Shown here: positions 32,591 to 41,455 of the stretch, in pieces
Position numbering within the stretch: position 1 is the first letter of the stretch
Layout of the letters: every line of letters starts with the position of its first letter
Assembly (NCBI RefSeq): GCF_014648775.1
Contig: NZ_BMRT01000002.1
Coordinates: forward strand, 682,001-746,000
Source: Streptomyces abikoensis
GTDB taxonomy: Bacteria; Actinomycetota; Actinomycetes; Streptomycetales; Streptomycetaceae
Direction: 5' to 3'
Length of the DNA stretch: 64,000 nt
Translations under genes and position numbers: made by a program
The notes under the pieces: generated by a model
Told to the model about the DNA's origin: nothing
The model's database searches: none
What the model saw: only the letters and a program-made list of their open reading frames with translations

Positions 32591-32992
32591 TCAGCCCGAT
32601 GCCCTCGGCCCGCTCCATGGTGGCGCGGTAAGTTCCAACCGCCAAGAGTCGAGCTGGTACAAGTGCAAGACCTCGATCGGGAATTCGTCGATTGCACCGA
32701 TCTCGTCATCAGTGTCGGAGACCAGTACCCGAGGGGGGCAGGTCAGCCGAGCGTGGATGGTTAGGCGGTGGGCCGGGGCCTCGTCGAGGCTGACGCAGTC
32801 ACGCAATCTCCAGACCTGATCGTGGGACGCCATCAGCAGAGGGTCGCCATCAGTAACCCGTTCACAGACCAGCTTCAGCGCGGTTGCGGGATCGAGGTGA
32901 TCTAGACAGGCAAGTTTATCGGCGAGTTGCCGGAGGTACGCGGCGGCACGTTCGCAGCCGAGGAGTCGGTCGAGCGGAAAAGCGCTGGTCAT
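32591..32992 (-). CDS. Hypothetical protein
   Basis: A protein of about 133 residues starting MTSAFPLDRLLGCERAAAYLRQLADKL and continuing with a soluble alpha/beta-like sequence (TIHARLTCPPRVLVSDTDDEIGAIDEFPIEVLHLYQLDSWRLEL). GAAGGG lies about 10 nt upstream; a TTG two codons earlier is an alternative start. GC is lower than in the left arm. No family was recognised. Confidence 0.5.
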   Translation of the reverse strand: MTSAFPLDRLLGCERAAAYLRQLADKLACLDHLDPATALKLVCERVTDGDPLLMASHDQVWRLRDCVSLDEAPAHRLTIHARLTCPPRVLVSDTDDEIGAIDEFPIEVLHLYQLDSWRLELTAPPWSGPRASG

Positions 32993-33327
32993 GGTCAATT
33001 AGCCCTTCGGCTAACGGCTGTTCGGGTTGGTTGGCCGACAGCCCCGGGTCCGGGGCGGCCAGGCGATGCGCATACGGCGATCCGCGGTAGTGCAGTCGCG
33101 GGCATAGTCGGCCCAGGCGCTTCCACCGGACTCGACGAGCCAGCTGAACATGCACGGCATCCCGCATCTGCGGCAGGTGAGTTCAGAGCTGTGGAGTGCC
33201 GGTCCGTGACGCTCGCCAAGGATGGGCCAACGTTGGCGTTGCCGGGTCAGTCAGCGGACTTCAGCAAAGCCAGATAGCCATGCCGAAGCAGCCGGCTTAC
33301 GACGGCAACCGCCCACCCAAGTGCCAG
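32993..33327. other. Intergenic region, nothing recognised
   Basis: Only short overlapping frames on both strands with poor codon bias. No repeat or RNA gene was seen. Confidence 0.4.
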
Positions 33328-33825
33328 TCAGTTCGGCATGCCCGACCTGTCACCACCGATGTCGTCCAGCACAGCAAGGTCCGTTTCGTCAGTGGTGTAT
33401 ACCGTCGCGGTGGCGGCGTTCCAGGCCAGCTCCCATCCAAGCCGCAGCCCACGGGCAGTCCACCCGTCGTGGCCGGCGGAGGGAATCTCGCGACCTGACG
33501 ACTGCGCATGTACGGCTTGTTCATACACGGCCCTGGCGGCTGCCACGGCATTGTCTGCACCGTTGGCACGGCCGGCGAACACGTGCAGGCCCACTCGGCC
33601 GTCGGGAATGCGAAGCATCGGCACATCAACTATCCACACAGACGCCCGCTTTGGGTACATGATGACTCGCCCATCGTTCAGGACCAGGATTACTCTGCGA
33701 CGCGAGCCGGAGTCGGGGAAGGTAGCTCCCAAGTCGACACTGATACCCGGAGCCAGCCAACTGCCAGCATCGCGCTGCTTCCACGAGAGAAGCTCAGATT
33801 TCCAGCGACGCCAAGCACCCTTCAT
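33328..33825 (-). CDS. Hypothetical protein
   Basis: A 165-residue soluble protein starting MKGAWRRWKSELLSWKQRDAG. It has a beta-type central part (RRRVILVLNDGRVIMYPKRASVWIVDVPML) and a helical end. AGGGGGA sits 3-8 nt upstream of the ATG, which supports translation. No homology was recognised. It is probably unrelated to the biosynthetic cluster that starts 800 bp away on the other strand. Confidence 0.5.
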   Translation of the reverse strand: MKGAWRRWKSELLSWKQRDAGSWLAPGISVDLGATFPDSGSRRRVILVLNDGRVIMYPKRASVWIVDVPMLRIPDGRVGLHVFAGRANGADNAVAAARAVYEQAVHAQSSGREIPSAGHDGWTARGLRLGWELAWNAATATVYTTDETDLAVLDDIGGDRSGMPN

Positions 33826-34625
33826 GTGTCCCCCTGTGCCTTTCTCTCCCAGCGGGGCGAACCGGGTTCACCTTGCAGTGACGGATGCGGGATTGCACCC
33901 GCAGCTTGCCAAATGAGGTTTTCGTCAGCCCTTTGACGGAATGGGATGGATTGCCAATGGCCAGCCTCGTACCCATGCGCCTGGACACCTCGTCACAGTT
34001 TCGCCCGGACCGCACCAACTCGGGAGAAATCAAGCCTGGGAGGCCGCCCGCCGACCGGACTCATGTCAGGGCGGAACGAATGTTTCGGACACAAAGGACT
34101 CCGGCTCGGAATGGACACCGACATACTCACACCACTGAAGCCCCTACACCCACAGGACTAACGAAAACCCCTACAAGACAGGTGGCTCATACGAGGAAGC
34201 CGCCACCAGGCCAGTCAGTGACCGGCCGAAGGTTCCTCACCACCTGGTCGATTACAGGGGGGTGGCGGCCGCTGCCCTGGCACGACCGCTCCTGGCAGCA
34301 GTCTTTGGAGGCCGCACCAAGAATCCCCTGGCCAAGTCGCCGGGGTTCAGCCGGGACAGGCGAAGCACACGCAGGCACACCAAGACCCCTAGAGGTGGGG
34401 ATCGTCTCCCGGATATACAGATTGCCGACCGTCACTGCCGAGGACGAAGAACAGAGATCCCCGCACAACAACCCTCGAACAACTGCGGCATTCTGGTCGC
34501 GTAGGCCTATTCGCCACAGCCGACCAATGCGCCCGGAAATCAGAACTGAAAGTGGAGCCAATTCTGGCATCCAATTTCACCCCGTCTCTCGTCCAGCTGA
34601 ATGCATGGCAAAAGGATAACCTCAC
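33826..34625. promoter_or_regulatory. Leader and promoter region of the aminobenzoate cluster
   Basis: About 800 bp of AT-richer DNA precede pabAB. Frames here (for example 33885-34619 on +) read as Arg/Thr/Pro-rich noise. The cluster promoter should lie here. The last 16 bp carry AAAAGGA, the pabAB ribosome site. No clear operator was identified. Confidence 0.45.
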
Positions 34626-36740
34626 ATGCGCACGCTCATCGTGGACAATTACGACTCGTTCACTTACAACCTTGCCCACTACGTGGCGCAGGCCACGGGT
34701 TACGAACCCGTCGTGGTCACCAACGACGATCCGCTCTGGCGGCCTGGGCATTGGGCGGAGTTCGACAGCATCATCATCTCACCGGGGCCGGGCACCCCCG
34801 AGCGGCAGGCGGATTTCGGAATCTGCCGTGACATCATCCGGGACTCCGAAGTTCCTCTGCTCGGCGTCTGCTTGGGGCACCAAGGTCTGGCACACGTGCA
34901 CGGCGGCACGGTGGAGAGGGCCCCGGAGCCCAGGCACGGCAGATCCTCGCCGGTGCTACACGTCGGGACGGGTATCTTCACCGGGCTGCCCTCACCGTTC
35001 GAGGTCGTGCGTTACCACTCGCTGACCGTCAGCGCTCTGCCCGACAGGCTGGAGGCGACGGCCTGGACGCCGGACGGGATCCTAATGGGGCTGCGGCACC
35101 GTACCCGCCCGCAGTGGGGCGTGCAGTTCCACCCCGAGTCCATATGCACCGAGCACGGCCATAGACTCCTCGCCAATTTCATGCGGTGGGCCGACCGCTG
35201 TGGACACTCGAGGCACCACCGTGGCAAGCCCTCGGCCGCAGTCGCGGGGCAGTCCGTCGCCATCGCCCATGCCCCGGAAGCCTCATCGTCCGGGCTTCAC
35301 CTACGAGTGCACACCATCGCCCTGCCCACCCAGTGGGAGCCCGAGATGGCCTACGACCACCTCTTCCGTGCCGCCTCTCACTCCTACTGGCTCGACAGCA
35401 GCCGCCCGGACGACCGGCTCGGCCGGTTCTCTGTCATGGGTGATGCCACCGGACCGCTGGCTGAGGTGGTGCTTGCCGACGTCGAAAACCGCACTGTGAC
35501 CCGGCAGAAATCCGACGGCACCAACGAGGTGCTGAGCACCGCATTCCTGGACTGGCTGGACGCAGATCTGCGCGCACGGCGTGTAGACGTCCCCGAGCTG
35601 CCCTTCGAGTTCGCCCTCGGTTGGGTCGGCTACCTCGGCTACGAGCTGAAGGCCGAGTGCGGCGGCGACGCCGCCCACTCCTCACCCGATCCCGACGGCG
35701 CCCTGATCTTCGCCGACCGCGCAGTGGTGTTCGACCACGCAACCTCCACAACCCACCTGCTCGCCCTCGCCCCTGCAGACGACGACACCCAGGCCCGCGC
35801 CTGGCTGGAGGCCACTGCGGAACGGCTGAGTCGCCTCAAAGGGCTGCGCGCAGACGCCACAGCGGCAGGACCGGGCGCGGCTGTCGAGGTGAGCCTGCGC
35901 CACGACCGGCATACGTACCTCGATCTGATCGGTGCCTGCCACGAGGCGATCAACGCTGGCGAGACCTACGAGGTCTGCCTTACCAACATGATCGACGCCG
36001 AGGACTCGATCGATCCCTGGGGCAGCTACCGCTTCCTGCGCTGTACGTCCCCGGCGCCCTTCGCCGCCCTGCTGAACTTCGGCACGCTGTCGGTGCTGAG
36101 CACCTCACCGGAGCGGTTCCTACGCATCGACCGGCACAAGATCGCCGAGTCCAAGCCCATCAAAGGTACTCGCCCGCGCTGCCTCACGCCCGTCGAGGAC
36201 CGGGCCCTGGCAGAGGATCTGCTGGCCAGCGAGAAAGACCGCGCCGAGAACCTCATGATCGTCGACCTTGTCCGCAACGACCTCGGCCGGTGTGCGGAGG
36301 TCGGCTCGGTCACGGTGCACCAGATGTTCGATGTCGAGAGCTACGCGACCGTCCACCAGCTCGTCAGCACCGTCCGCGCCCGGCTCAAGGCCGACAGCTC
36401 GGCAGTGGACTGCGTGCGCAACACTTTCCCCGGCGGCTCGATGACTGGCGCCCCCAAGATCCGCACCATGCGGATCATCGACGAGCTAGAGGGGGGCCCG
36501 CGCGGCATCTACTCCGGTGCGATCGGCTACTTCTCCCTCAACGGCGCCACCGATCTGAGCATCGCCATCCGTACCACCGTCATCACACCCGACCGGGTTC
36601 GCTACGGCGTCGGCAGCGCGATCACCACGTTGTCCAACCCCGAAGAGGAGTACGAGGAGATCGCCGTCAAGGCCACCCCGATCCTGCGGCTACTCGGAAC
36701 GACGTTCCCCGAGCGGGCCCTCAGGACGTCCGGCCTGTGA
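34626..36740 (+). CDS. pabAB: Aminodeoxychorismate synthase, fused PabA-PabB
   Basis: This 704-residue protein makes 4-amino-4-deoxychorismate from chorismate and glutamine. The N-terminal glutamine amidotransferase (1-190) has Cys82 in GVCLGHQG and His/Glu in VQFHPES. The C-terminal synthase (about 230-690) has the chorismate motifs ESKPIKGTRPR, ENLMIVDLVRNDLGR, FPGGSMTGAPKIRTM and GAIGYFS. The PIKG Lys is diagnostic of ADC synthase; anthranilate synthases have PIAG. It heads an antibiotic-type operon, like the PABA synthases of chloramphenicol or candicidin pathways. No dedicated ADC lyase is found in the window. Confidence 0.93.
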   Translation: MRTLIVDNYDSFTYNLAHYVAQATGYEPVVVTNDDPLWRPGHWAEFDSIIISPGPGTPERQADFGICRDIIRDSEVPLLGVCLGHQGLAHVHGGTVERAPEPRHGRSSPVLHVGTGIFTGLPSPFEVVRYHSLTVSALPDRLEATAWTPDGILMGLRHRTRPQWGVQFHPESICTEHGHRLLANFMRWADRCGHSRHHRGKPSAAVAGQSVAIAHAPEASSSGLHLRVHTIALPTQWEPEMAYDHLFRAASHSYWLDSSRPDDRLGRFSVMGDATGPLAEVVLADVENRTVTRQKSDGTNEVLSTAFLDWLDADLRARRVDVPELPFEFALGWVGYLGYELKAECGGDAAHSSPDPDGALIFADRAVVFDHATSTTHLLALAPADDDTQARAWLEATAERLSRLKGLRADATAAGPGAAVEVSLRHDRHTYLDLIGACHEAINAGETYEVCLTNMIDAEDSIDPWGSYRFLRCTSPAPFAALLNFGTLSVLSTSPERFLRIDRHKIAESKPIKGTRPRCLTPVEDRALAEDLLASEKDRAENLMIVDLVRNDLGRCAEVGSVTVHQMFDVESYATVHQLVSTVRARLKADSSAVDCVRNTFPGGSMTGAPKIRTMRIIDELEGGPRGIYSGAIGYFSLNGATDLSIAIRTTVITPDRVRYGVGSAITTLSNPEEEYEEIAVKATPILRLLGTTFPERALRTSGL

Positions 36741-36973
36741 CGACCATGCCAGCGATGTCGACCATCTTCGTCGCCGGGCCCTCGGGACGGCTGGCGGAGG
36801 AGAGGAACTCTGTCGCCCGGCTCCCGGCTGCCGACTCCTCGCTTTCCAGGAAGATGCGGTCTGGACAGGTTTCGGCATCCGATCTGACGCGCCCCGATTG
36901 GCCGCCGCCTGGCAGGCCGAGTGGCCAGCCACATCGACCTCCCTGCCGCACACCGACCGCTGGAGCACGTGAG
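36741..36973 (+). other. Spacer with a coding-like out-of-frame segment
   Basis: In the frame ending with TGA at 36970-36972 the sequence reads ELCRPAPGCRLLAFQEDAVWTGFG and IRSDAPRLAAAWQAEWP, protein-like and rich in Trp. It has no start codon after the preceding gene in that frame. It stops 1 bp before the MaoC ATG. It may be a remnant or a frame-shifted gene between pabAB and the dehydratase; identity is unknown. Confidence 0.3.
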
Positions 36974-37429
36974 ATGCCCCTGAACCCGGCCTTCGTCGGC
37001 CGCGCCTACCCGCCCACAGCCCCGTATGAGGTGAACTGCGAGAAGATCCGCGAGTTCGCCGATGCCGTGGGTGACACCCACCCTGCCTACACCGACCCCG
37101 CCGCCGCCCGCGCCCTCGGCCACGACGCCGTGATCGCCCCGCCCACCTTCCCCTTCATCATCGCCCATCGGGCTGCCGAGCAAGTCGTCAAAGACCCGGA
37201 GCTGGGCCTCGATTACAGCCGGGTGGTCCACAGCGACCAGCAGTTCAGCTATACCCGTCCGGTGCGGGCGGGCGATCGGGTCTCCGTCGTTACCACCGTC
37301 GAGTCGGCCAGGTCACTGGGCGGCAGCGACATCCTCGGGGTGCGTGGCGATCTGATCACCGCGGACGGGGAGCACGTCGTCACCGTCCGCATGGTGATCG
37401 TCGCGCGCGGCACCGGCCGAGAACGCTGA
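36974..37429 (+). CDS. MaoC-like (R)-hydroxyacyl dehydratase, HadA/FAS1-DH type
   Basis: This 151-residue hot-dog-fold protein has NPAFVGRAYPPTAPYEVNCEKIREFADAVGD, the HPAY catalytic His region, VIAPPTFPFI and HSDQQFSYTRPVRAGDRV. It matches the short N-terminal-type MaoC dehydratases (UPF0336/HadA). It would dehydrate a 3-hydroxyacyl-ACP to the trans-2-enoyl form, pairing with the FabG-like reductase at 45110. The start at 36974 is the first family-like Met. Confidence 0.88.
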   Translation: MPLNPAFVGRAYPPTAPYEVNCEKIREFADAVGDTHPAYTDPAAARALGHDAVIAPPTFPFIIAHRAAEQVVKDPELGLDYSRVVHSDQQFSYTRPVRAGDRVSVVTTVESARSLGGSDILGVRGDLITADGEHVVTVRMVIVARGTGRER

Positions 37430-37485
37430 CGGCTAATCGGATACACGGACATGGCAACTGCTTCACAGGAAACGGAAACCCGAAC

Positions 37486-40380
37486 ATGACCGCGTTCACC
37501 TTCGCCTCGAACCCATACGACGCACCGTCCACCACCACAGGCTCCGGCTGGAACCCCGGCTCCTGGCAGGAACACCCGGCCGCCCAGCAACCGCAATGGC
37601 CTGACACTGCCGCCCTCGATATCGTCATCCAGCACCTAGCCCTCCTCCCGCCGCTGGTCAGTGCGGCGGAGAGTGCACGGTTACGCGCCGCCCTCGGCGC
37701 GGCCGCCCTCGGCAATGGCTTTCTCCTCCAAGCCGGTGACTGCGCTGAGTCCACCGGCTCCTTCCACACCGACGCCGTGCACGACAAGGTCAAGGTCATC
37801 CACCAGATGTCCACCGTCCTCGCCTTGGGCAGCGGCCTGCCCGTGGTCAGGGTAGGCCGCATCGCCGGCCAGATGGCCAAACCACGCTCCAACCCGGTCG
37901 AGTCCGTCGAGGGCCCGTCCGGCCCCCTGCTCCTGCCCAGCTACCGCGGCGAGATGGTCAACGGCAACGCGCCCACAGCCGAGGCCCGCCGCCCCGAACC
38001 CACCCGTCTGCTGTACGCCTACTATCGATCCGCCGCCAGCCTCAACCTGCTGCGCATGTTCACTGCGGGTGGCTTCGCGACCCTGGACGAGATACACGCC
38101 TGGAACCGCGAGCTCATCACGGCGTCCGCCGCCGAACCGCGCCACGCCGCACTGCTCGACGACATGGACGAGGTCCTGCGCCACCTCGCCTCACGCGCCG
38201 GCGATCGGCCCGGTGCACCGGAGCACCACGGCTTCGACTTCTTCACCTCGCACGAAGCCCTGATCCTTCCCTACGAGCAGGCTCTGACCCGTTGCAACCA
38301 CAGCAGATCGTCCTGGCATGACGCCTCGGCCCACATGGTGTGGATCGGCGAACGTACCCGTCAGCTGGACGGCGCGCACATAGAATTCGCCGCCGGTATC
38401 GACAACCCGGTCGGTGTGAAAATCGGCCCGGCCATGGAGTCCGAGGAACTCCTTGCCCTCTGCCACCGTCTTGACCCGACCCGCGACCCGGGCCGCCTCA
38501 CACTGATCACCCGCATGGGTGCGAGCGACATTCGCGGGGCCCTGTCGCCTCTGGTGCGCGCGGTCCGTGACGCGGGCTACCCAGTGTTGTGGGTCTGCGA
38601 CCCGATGCATGGCAACACGATCGCCGGTTCCGACGGTCTCAAAACCCGACGGTTCGACGACATCGTCGACGAACTGCGCGGATTCATCGAGGTCCACCGC
38701 GCGGCGGGCACACACCCCGGCGGCCTGCATCTGGAACTCACTGGCGAAGACGTCACGGAGTGCCTGGGCGGCACCACGTCAGAAGTCCTGTGGGGAAATC
38801 TGCCAGACCGCTACGAGACAGCCTGCGACCCGCGCTTGAACCGGAGCCAGGCGCTGGAACTGGCGTTTGTCGCGGCGGAGCTGTTGCGGGAAGAAGGCCG
38901 CTCCAGCGCGGGACCCGCACGTGCGAGGTCCCGAGAATCCGGAGCATCGATGTATCACGGGGCGGCAACGCAGCTCACCGGTGTCACGACCGGTGCGGAC
39001 TGGGTCGACGAAACCTTACTGAGCGGCTCCTCGGATGACGTGTGCCTCGTCCTCGATCACGAGATCGACCGCGCCACCCTCCGCCGAGCCGTGCGTGACT
39101 GTGAAGCTCTCCTCACCCAGGCCGGTTTGAAGGCAGGCGGTACGGCTGCCCTACAGCTGCCGCCCTCGCTGGCGTACGTGGTCCACCTCCTCGCCGTCTG
39201 GCGGCTCGGCGTCCAAGCAGTGCTACTGGACCATCGACTCACCGTGCCCGAGACCGATCGCGCGCTGCTTACCACGGCGCCCCAACTCCTGGTGTCCACC
39301 ACGAAGGCCGGCGGTGCGCTGCACGGCTTCCACCAGGTGGACGTGAACCTCACGCCGTACCCGGGCCGCCCTGCTGAGACCGGGCATCTGCTCCTCCAGC
39401 TCAGCTCCGGGACGGCCGGGCCGTCGAAGGTCATCGGCCGCACGGCGACAAGCCTGACCGCCGAGCTCGGCAGGTACGCACAAATCGATGGCATGCCGGG
39501 CCCTGGCGGACGGCTGATCGCGCTCAGCTCGCTCACTCACACCTATGGTCTCCTCGGCGGACTGCTGCACAGCCTCCACAACAACGTCCGCTTCACCCTG
39601 CCCGCACGCACCACACCCACCGGGGTCATGGACACCGTTCTCGCGCACCCCTCGCCGACCCTGCTCATGGGGGTGCCAGCGCAGTTCACCCTGCTGGGGT
39701 CGGTGGCCGAGCCGCCGCGCATGCCCCAGCTCGTCCAAGCGATGTCGGGCGGCGGCCGGACGTGCCCGGAGGTCGCCGACGCTTTTGCCGACCGGTTCAA
39801 TGCCCCGCTCGGCGAGTGCTACGGCATGACCGAGACCGGCGTCATCGCCACCGACATGAGCGGCGCGATGCGCCCGGCGACCGGCTGGGCCGCTCCGGGG
39901 ATGCGCATTCGTGTCGACGAGGGCGAACTCCTCATCGCCACAGCAGAATCCCCCTACCTCAGCGACCACATCGGTGACCATCCGACGGGCCGCTGGGCCA
40001 ACGGCTGGCTGCGCACCCGCGACGCCGGGGAGATCAACGACATCACCGGACTGATCACCGTGCGCGGTCGGCTTGACTCCCAGGTCTCGGTCCGGGGACT
40101 GAAGGTCGACCTGAGCGAGGTCGAGGACACCCTCACCGCCCTGCCAGGCGTGCGGGAGGCGGTCGTCCTGTACGGGGACGGGATCAACGCCTACGTGGAG
40201 GTGGAGGGTGCGACCACGCTCGACGGGATCAAGGAGGCACTCGGCCGACAGCTCGCCGACTTCAAGCTGCCGCGCCGCTGGTACGTCATGCCGCAGCTGC
40301 CCCGAACGGCGACGGGCAAACCGCTGCACGACCACAAAGCCCTGCGGGCAGCCGCGCAGCGGAACGGGTACACGCGATGA
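37486..40380 (+). CDS. Fusion of class II DAHP synthase and adenylate-forming ligase
   Basis: A 964-residue fusion. Residues 1-450 are a type II 3-deoxy-D-arabino-heptulosonate-7-phosphate synthase: LLQAGDCAES with metal Cys87, GRIAGQMAKPRS, RGEMVN, GMRMxx-like THM(A)SD segments and DPMHGNT. It would feed the shikimate pathway. Residues ~470-964 are an AMP-forming ligase with SSGTAGPSK, YGMTETG, TRDAGE and a C-terminal ATGKPL with the catalytic Lys. It would activate an arylcarboxylate, by context p-aminobenzoate, for the ACP. The frame is continuous; an internal ATG at 38950 begins the ligase part and could also give a free ligase. Confidence 0.9.
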   Translation: MTAFTFASNPYDAPSTTTGSGWNPGSWQEHPAAQQPQWPDTAALDIVIQHLALLPPLVSAAESARLRAALGAAALGNGFLLQAGDCAESTGSFHTDAVHDKVKVIHQMSTVLALGSGLPVVRVGRIAGQMAKPRSNPVESVEGPSGPLLLPSYRGEMVNGNAPTAEARRPEPTRLLYAYYRSAASLNLLRMFTAGGFATLDEIHAWNRELITASAAEPRHAALLDDMDEVLRHLASRAGDRPGAPEHHGFDFFTSHEALILPYEQALTRCNHSRSSWHDASAHMVWIGERTRQLDGAHIEFAAGIDNPVGVKIGPAMESEELLALCHRLDPTRDPGRLTLITRMGASDIRGALSPLVRAVRDAGYPVLWVCDPMHGNTIAGSDGLKTRRFDDIVDELRGFIEVHRAAGTHPGGLHLELTGEDVTECLGGTTSEVLWGNLPDRYETACDPRLNRSQALELAFVAAELLREEGRSSAGPARARSRESGASMYHGAATQLTGVTTGADWVDETLLSGSSDDVCLVLDHEIDRATLRRAVRDCEALLTQAGLKAGGTAALQLPPSLAYVVHLLAVWRLGVQAVLLDHRLTVPETDRALLTTAPQLLVSTTKAGGALHGFHQVDVNLTPYPGRPAETGHLLLQLSSGTAGPSKVIGRTATSLTAELGRYAQIDGMPGPGGRLIALSSLTHTYGLLGGLLHSLHNNVRFTLPARTTPTGVMDTVLAHPSPTLLMGVPAQFTLLGSVAEPPRMPQLVQAMSGGGRTCPEVADAFADRFNAPLGECYGMTETGVIATDMSGAMRPATGWAAPGMRIRVDEGELLIATAESPYLSDHIGDHPTGRWANGWLRTRDAGEINDITGLITVRGRLDSQVSVRGLKVDLSEVEDTLTALPGVREAVVLYGDGINAYVEVEGATTLDGIKEALGRQLADFKLPRRWYVMPQLPRTATGKPLHDHKALRAAAQRNGYTR

Positions 40381-40448
40381 ATCACGCGGAGGATAAGGGA
40401 TGTTCGAAGACTGTACAGAATCCCGTCGCAGGGACAGGTTGCACGGGA

Positions 40449-41150
40449 TCACCCTTCCCGAGACCAAGGCGACGGGCCGGGGCCCGTCAGCACGACCGGC
40501 GCTCCTGTCACAGCGGGTCCGGCAGCGGCGACGGCCAGCAGGTACCCGTCGGATACGCGGGGGGCGGCCGTACTCATCCCCGGTTCACCCAGCACGGGTG
40601 CCAGCAGGGACCGGCCGAGGCGTGGGGTGTCCCGCCGCGGGCCGGGATCCGTCCACGGCAGACCGTCCGGGTACGGCACCGGCCGACGCAGACCACCATC
40701 AGACAGTCCCAGGCCCCGCGCCTTCCCGATGGCCTCCTTGTGGGTCCACAGCCACAGGAAGGCCGCGGGCTGCTCCCCGGCCGCCCGCTCCGCGAGCCAC
40801 CGGACCTCGGCCGCCGAGAACCAGCGACGGCCCAGCGCTACGGCTGGCAGCGGGCGCAGTCGTTCTATGTCGACTCCCACCGGGCCCAGCCGACTCAGCG
40901 CCACCGCCACCACACCAGCGCAATGGCTGACGCTCACGTGCAGCCCCTCTGCCGCGCCGCCCAGCCAAGGACGGCCCCGGGCTTCCCGTCCGACTCGTAT
41001 CTCCCCCGGCGGGACCCGCAGGGCATGCGCAGCCGCCGCCCGCACCAGCGGGGCGCTGGCCGGCCGTCGCTCCGGACTGGGCGTCAGTCGGACGACGACC
41101 GCACTGCCCGGATCAACCGGCTCCGGGGTACCCGATACGCCCTCACTCAT
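40449..41150 (-). CDS. 4'-phosphopantetheinyl transferase, Sfp type
   Basis: This 233-residue protein has the three Sfp-family blocks: HVSVSHCAGVVAVALS, VGVDIERLRPL with the Mg-binding Asp/Glu, and RWFSAAEVRWLA...FLWLWTHKEAIGKARG. It converts apo- to holo-carrier proteins, presumably the ACP and ACP-KS encoded next to it. It is the only gene of the core on the minus strand, divergent from the ACP gene by 44 bp, so both share a promoter region. It could also serve the NRPS upstream. Confidence 0.9.
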   Translation of the reverse strand: MSEGVSGTPEPVDPGSAVVVRLTPSPERRPASAPLVRAAAAHALRVPPGEIRVGREARGRPWLGGAAEGLHVSVSHCAGVVAVALSRLGPVGVDIERLRPLPAVALGRRWFSAAEVRWLAERAAGEQPAAFLWLWTHKEAIGKARGLGLSDGGLRRPVPYPDGLPWTDPGPRRDTPRLGRSLLAPVLGEPGMSTAAPRVSDGYLLAVAAAGPAVTGAPVVLTGPGPSPWSREG

Positions 41151-41194
41151 GCGTCACCCCACACATGCACACCCAAAGGTCAGGAGCCAGTCCA

Positions 41195-41455
41195 GTGAAC
41201 ACCAAGACCCGCGAATTCGTTCTGAGCGTGCTGCGTGAACTCAACTATGAGGTCGACGGCGTCACCGACACGACCCCGCTCGGCGACGAGGGCCTGGAGC
41301 TGGAGTCGCTCACCCTCGCCGAGGTCACGATGCGGCTGGAGGAGAAGTACGACATCCAGTTCACCGACGAGGAGCTGGAGGGTCTGACCAAGCTGACCCT
41401 CGGCGACTTCGTCTCCCAGATAGTGGACCGCGCGACTACGGGTCAGGGCCGATGA
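41195..41455 (+). CDS. Acyl carrier protein
   Basis: This 86-residue acidic ACP has phosphopantetheine Ser38 in GLELESLTLAEV and a helix-II/III pattern MRLEEKYDIQFTDEELEGLTKLTLGDFV. The motif is LES rather than the common DSL, as in other discrete polyene-type ACPs. The GTG at 41195 is preferred because CAGGAG stands 8 nt upstream; an ATG at 41165 would lack a site. Its stop overlaps the next start (ATGA). Confidence 0.9.
   Translation: MNTKTREFVLSVLRELNYEVDGVTDTTPLGDEGLELESLTLAEVTMRLEEKYDIQFTDEELEGLTKLTLGDFVSQIVDRATTGQGR

Noticed and set aside
33885..34619. A 244-codon gene upstream of pabAB
   Set aside because: Arg/Thr/Pro-rich sequence with no fold-like pattern or family; more likely leader DNA.
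34626..36740. Anthranilate synthase instead of ADC synthase
   Set aside because: The motif reads PIKG, with the Lys typical of PabB, not PIAG as in TrpE.
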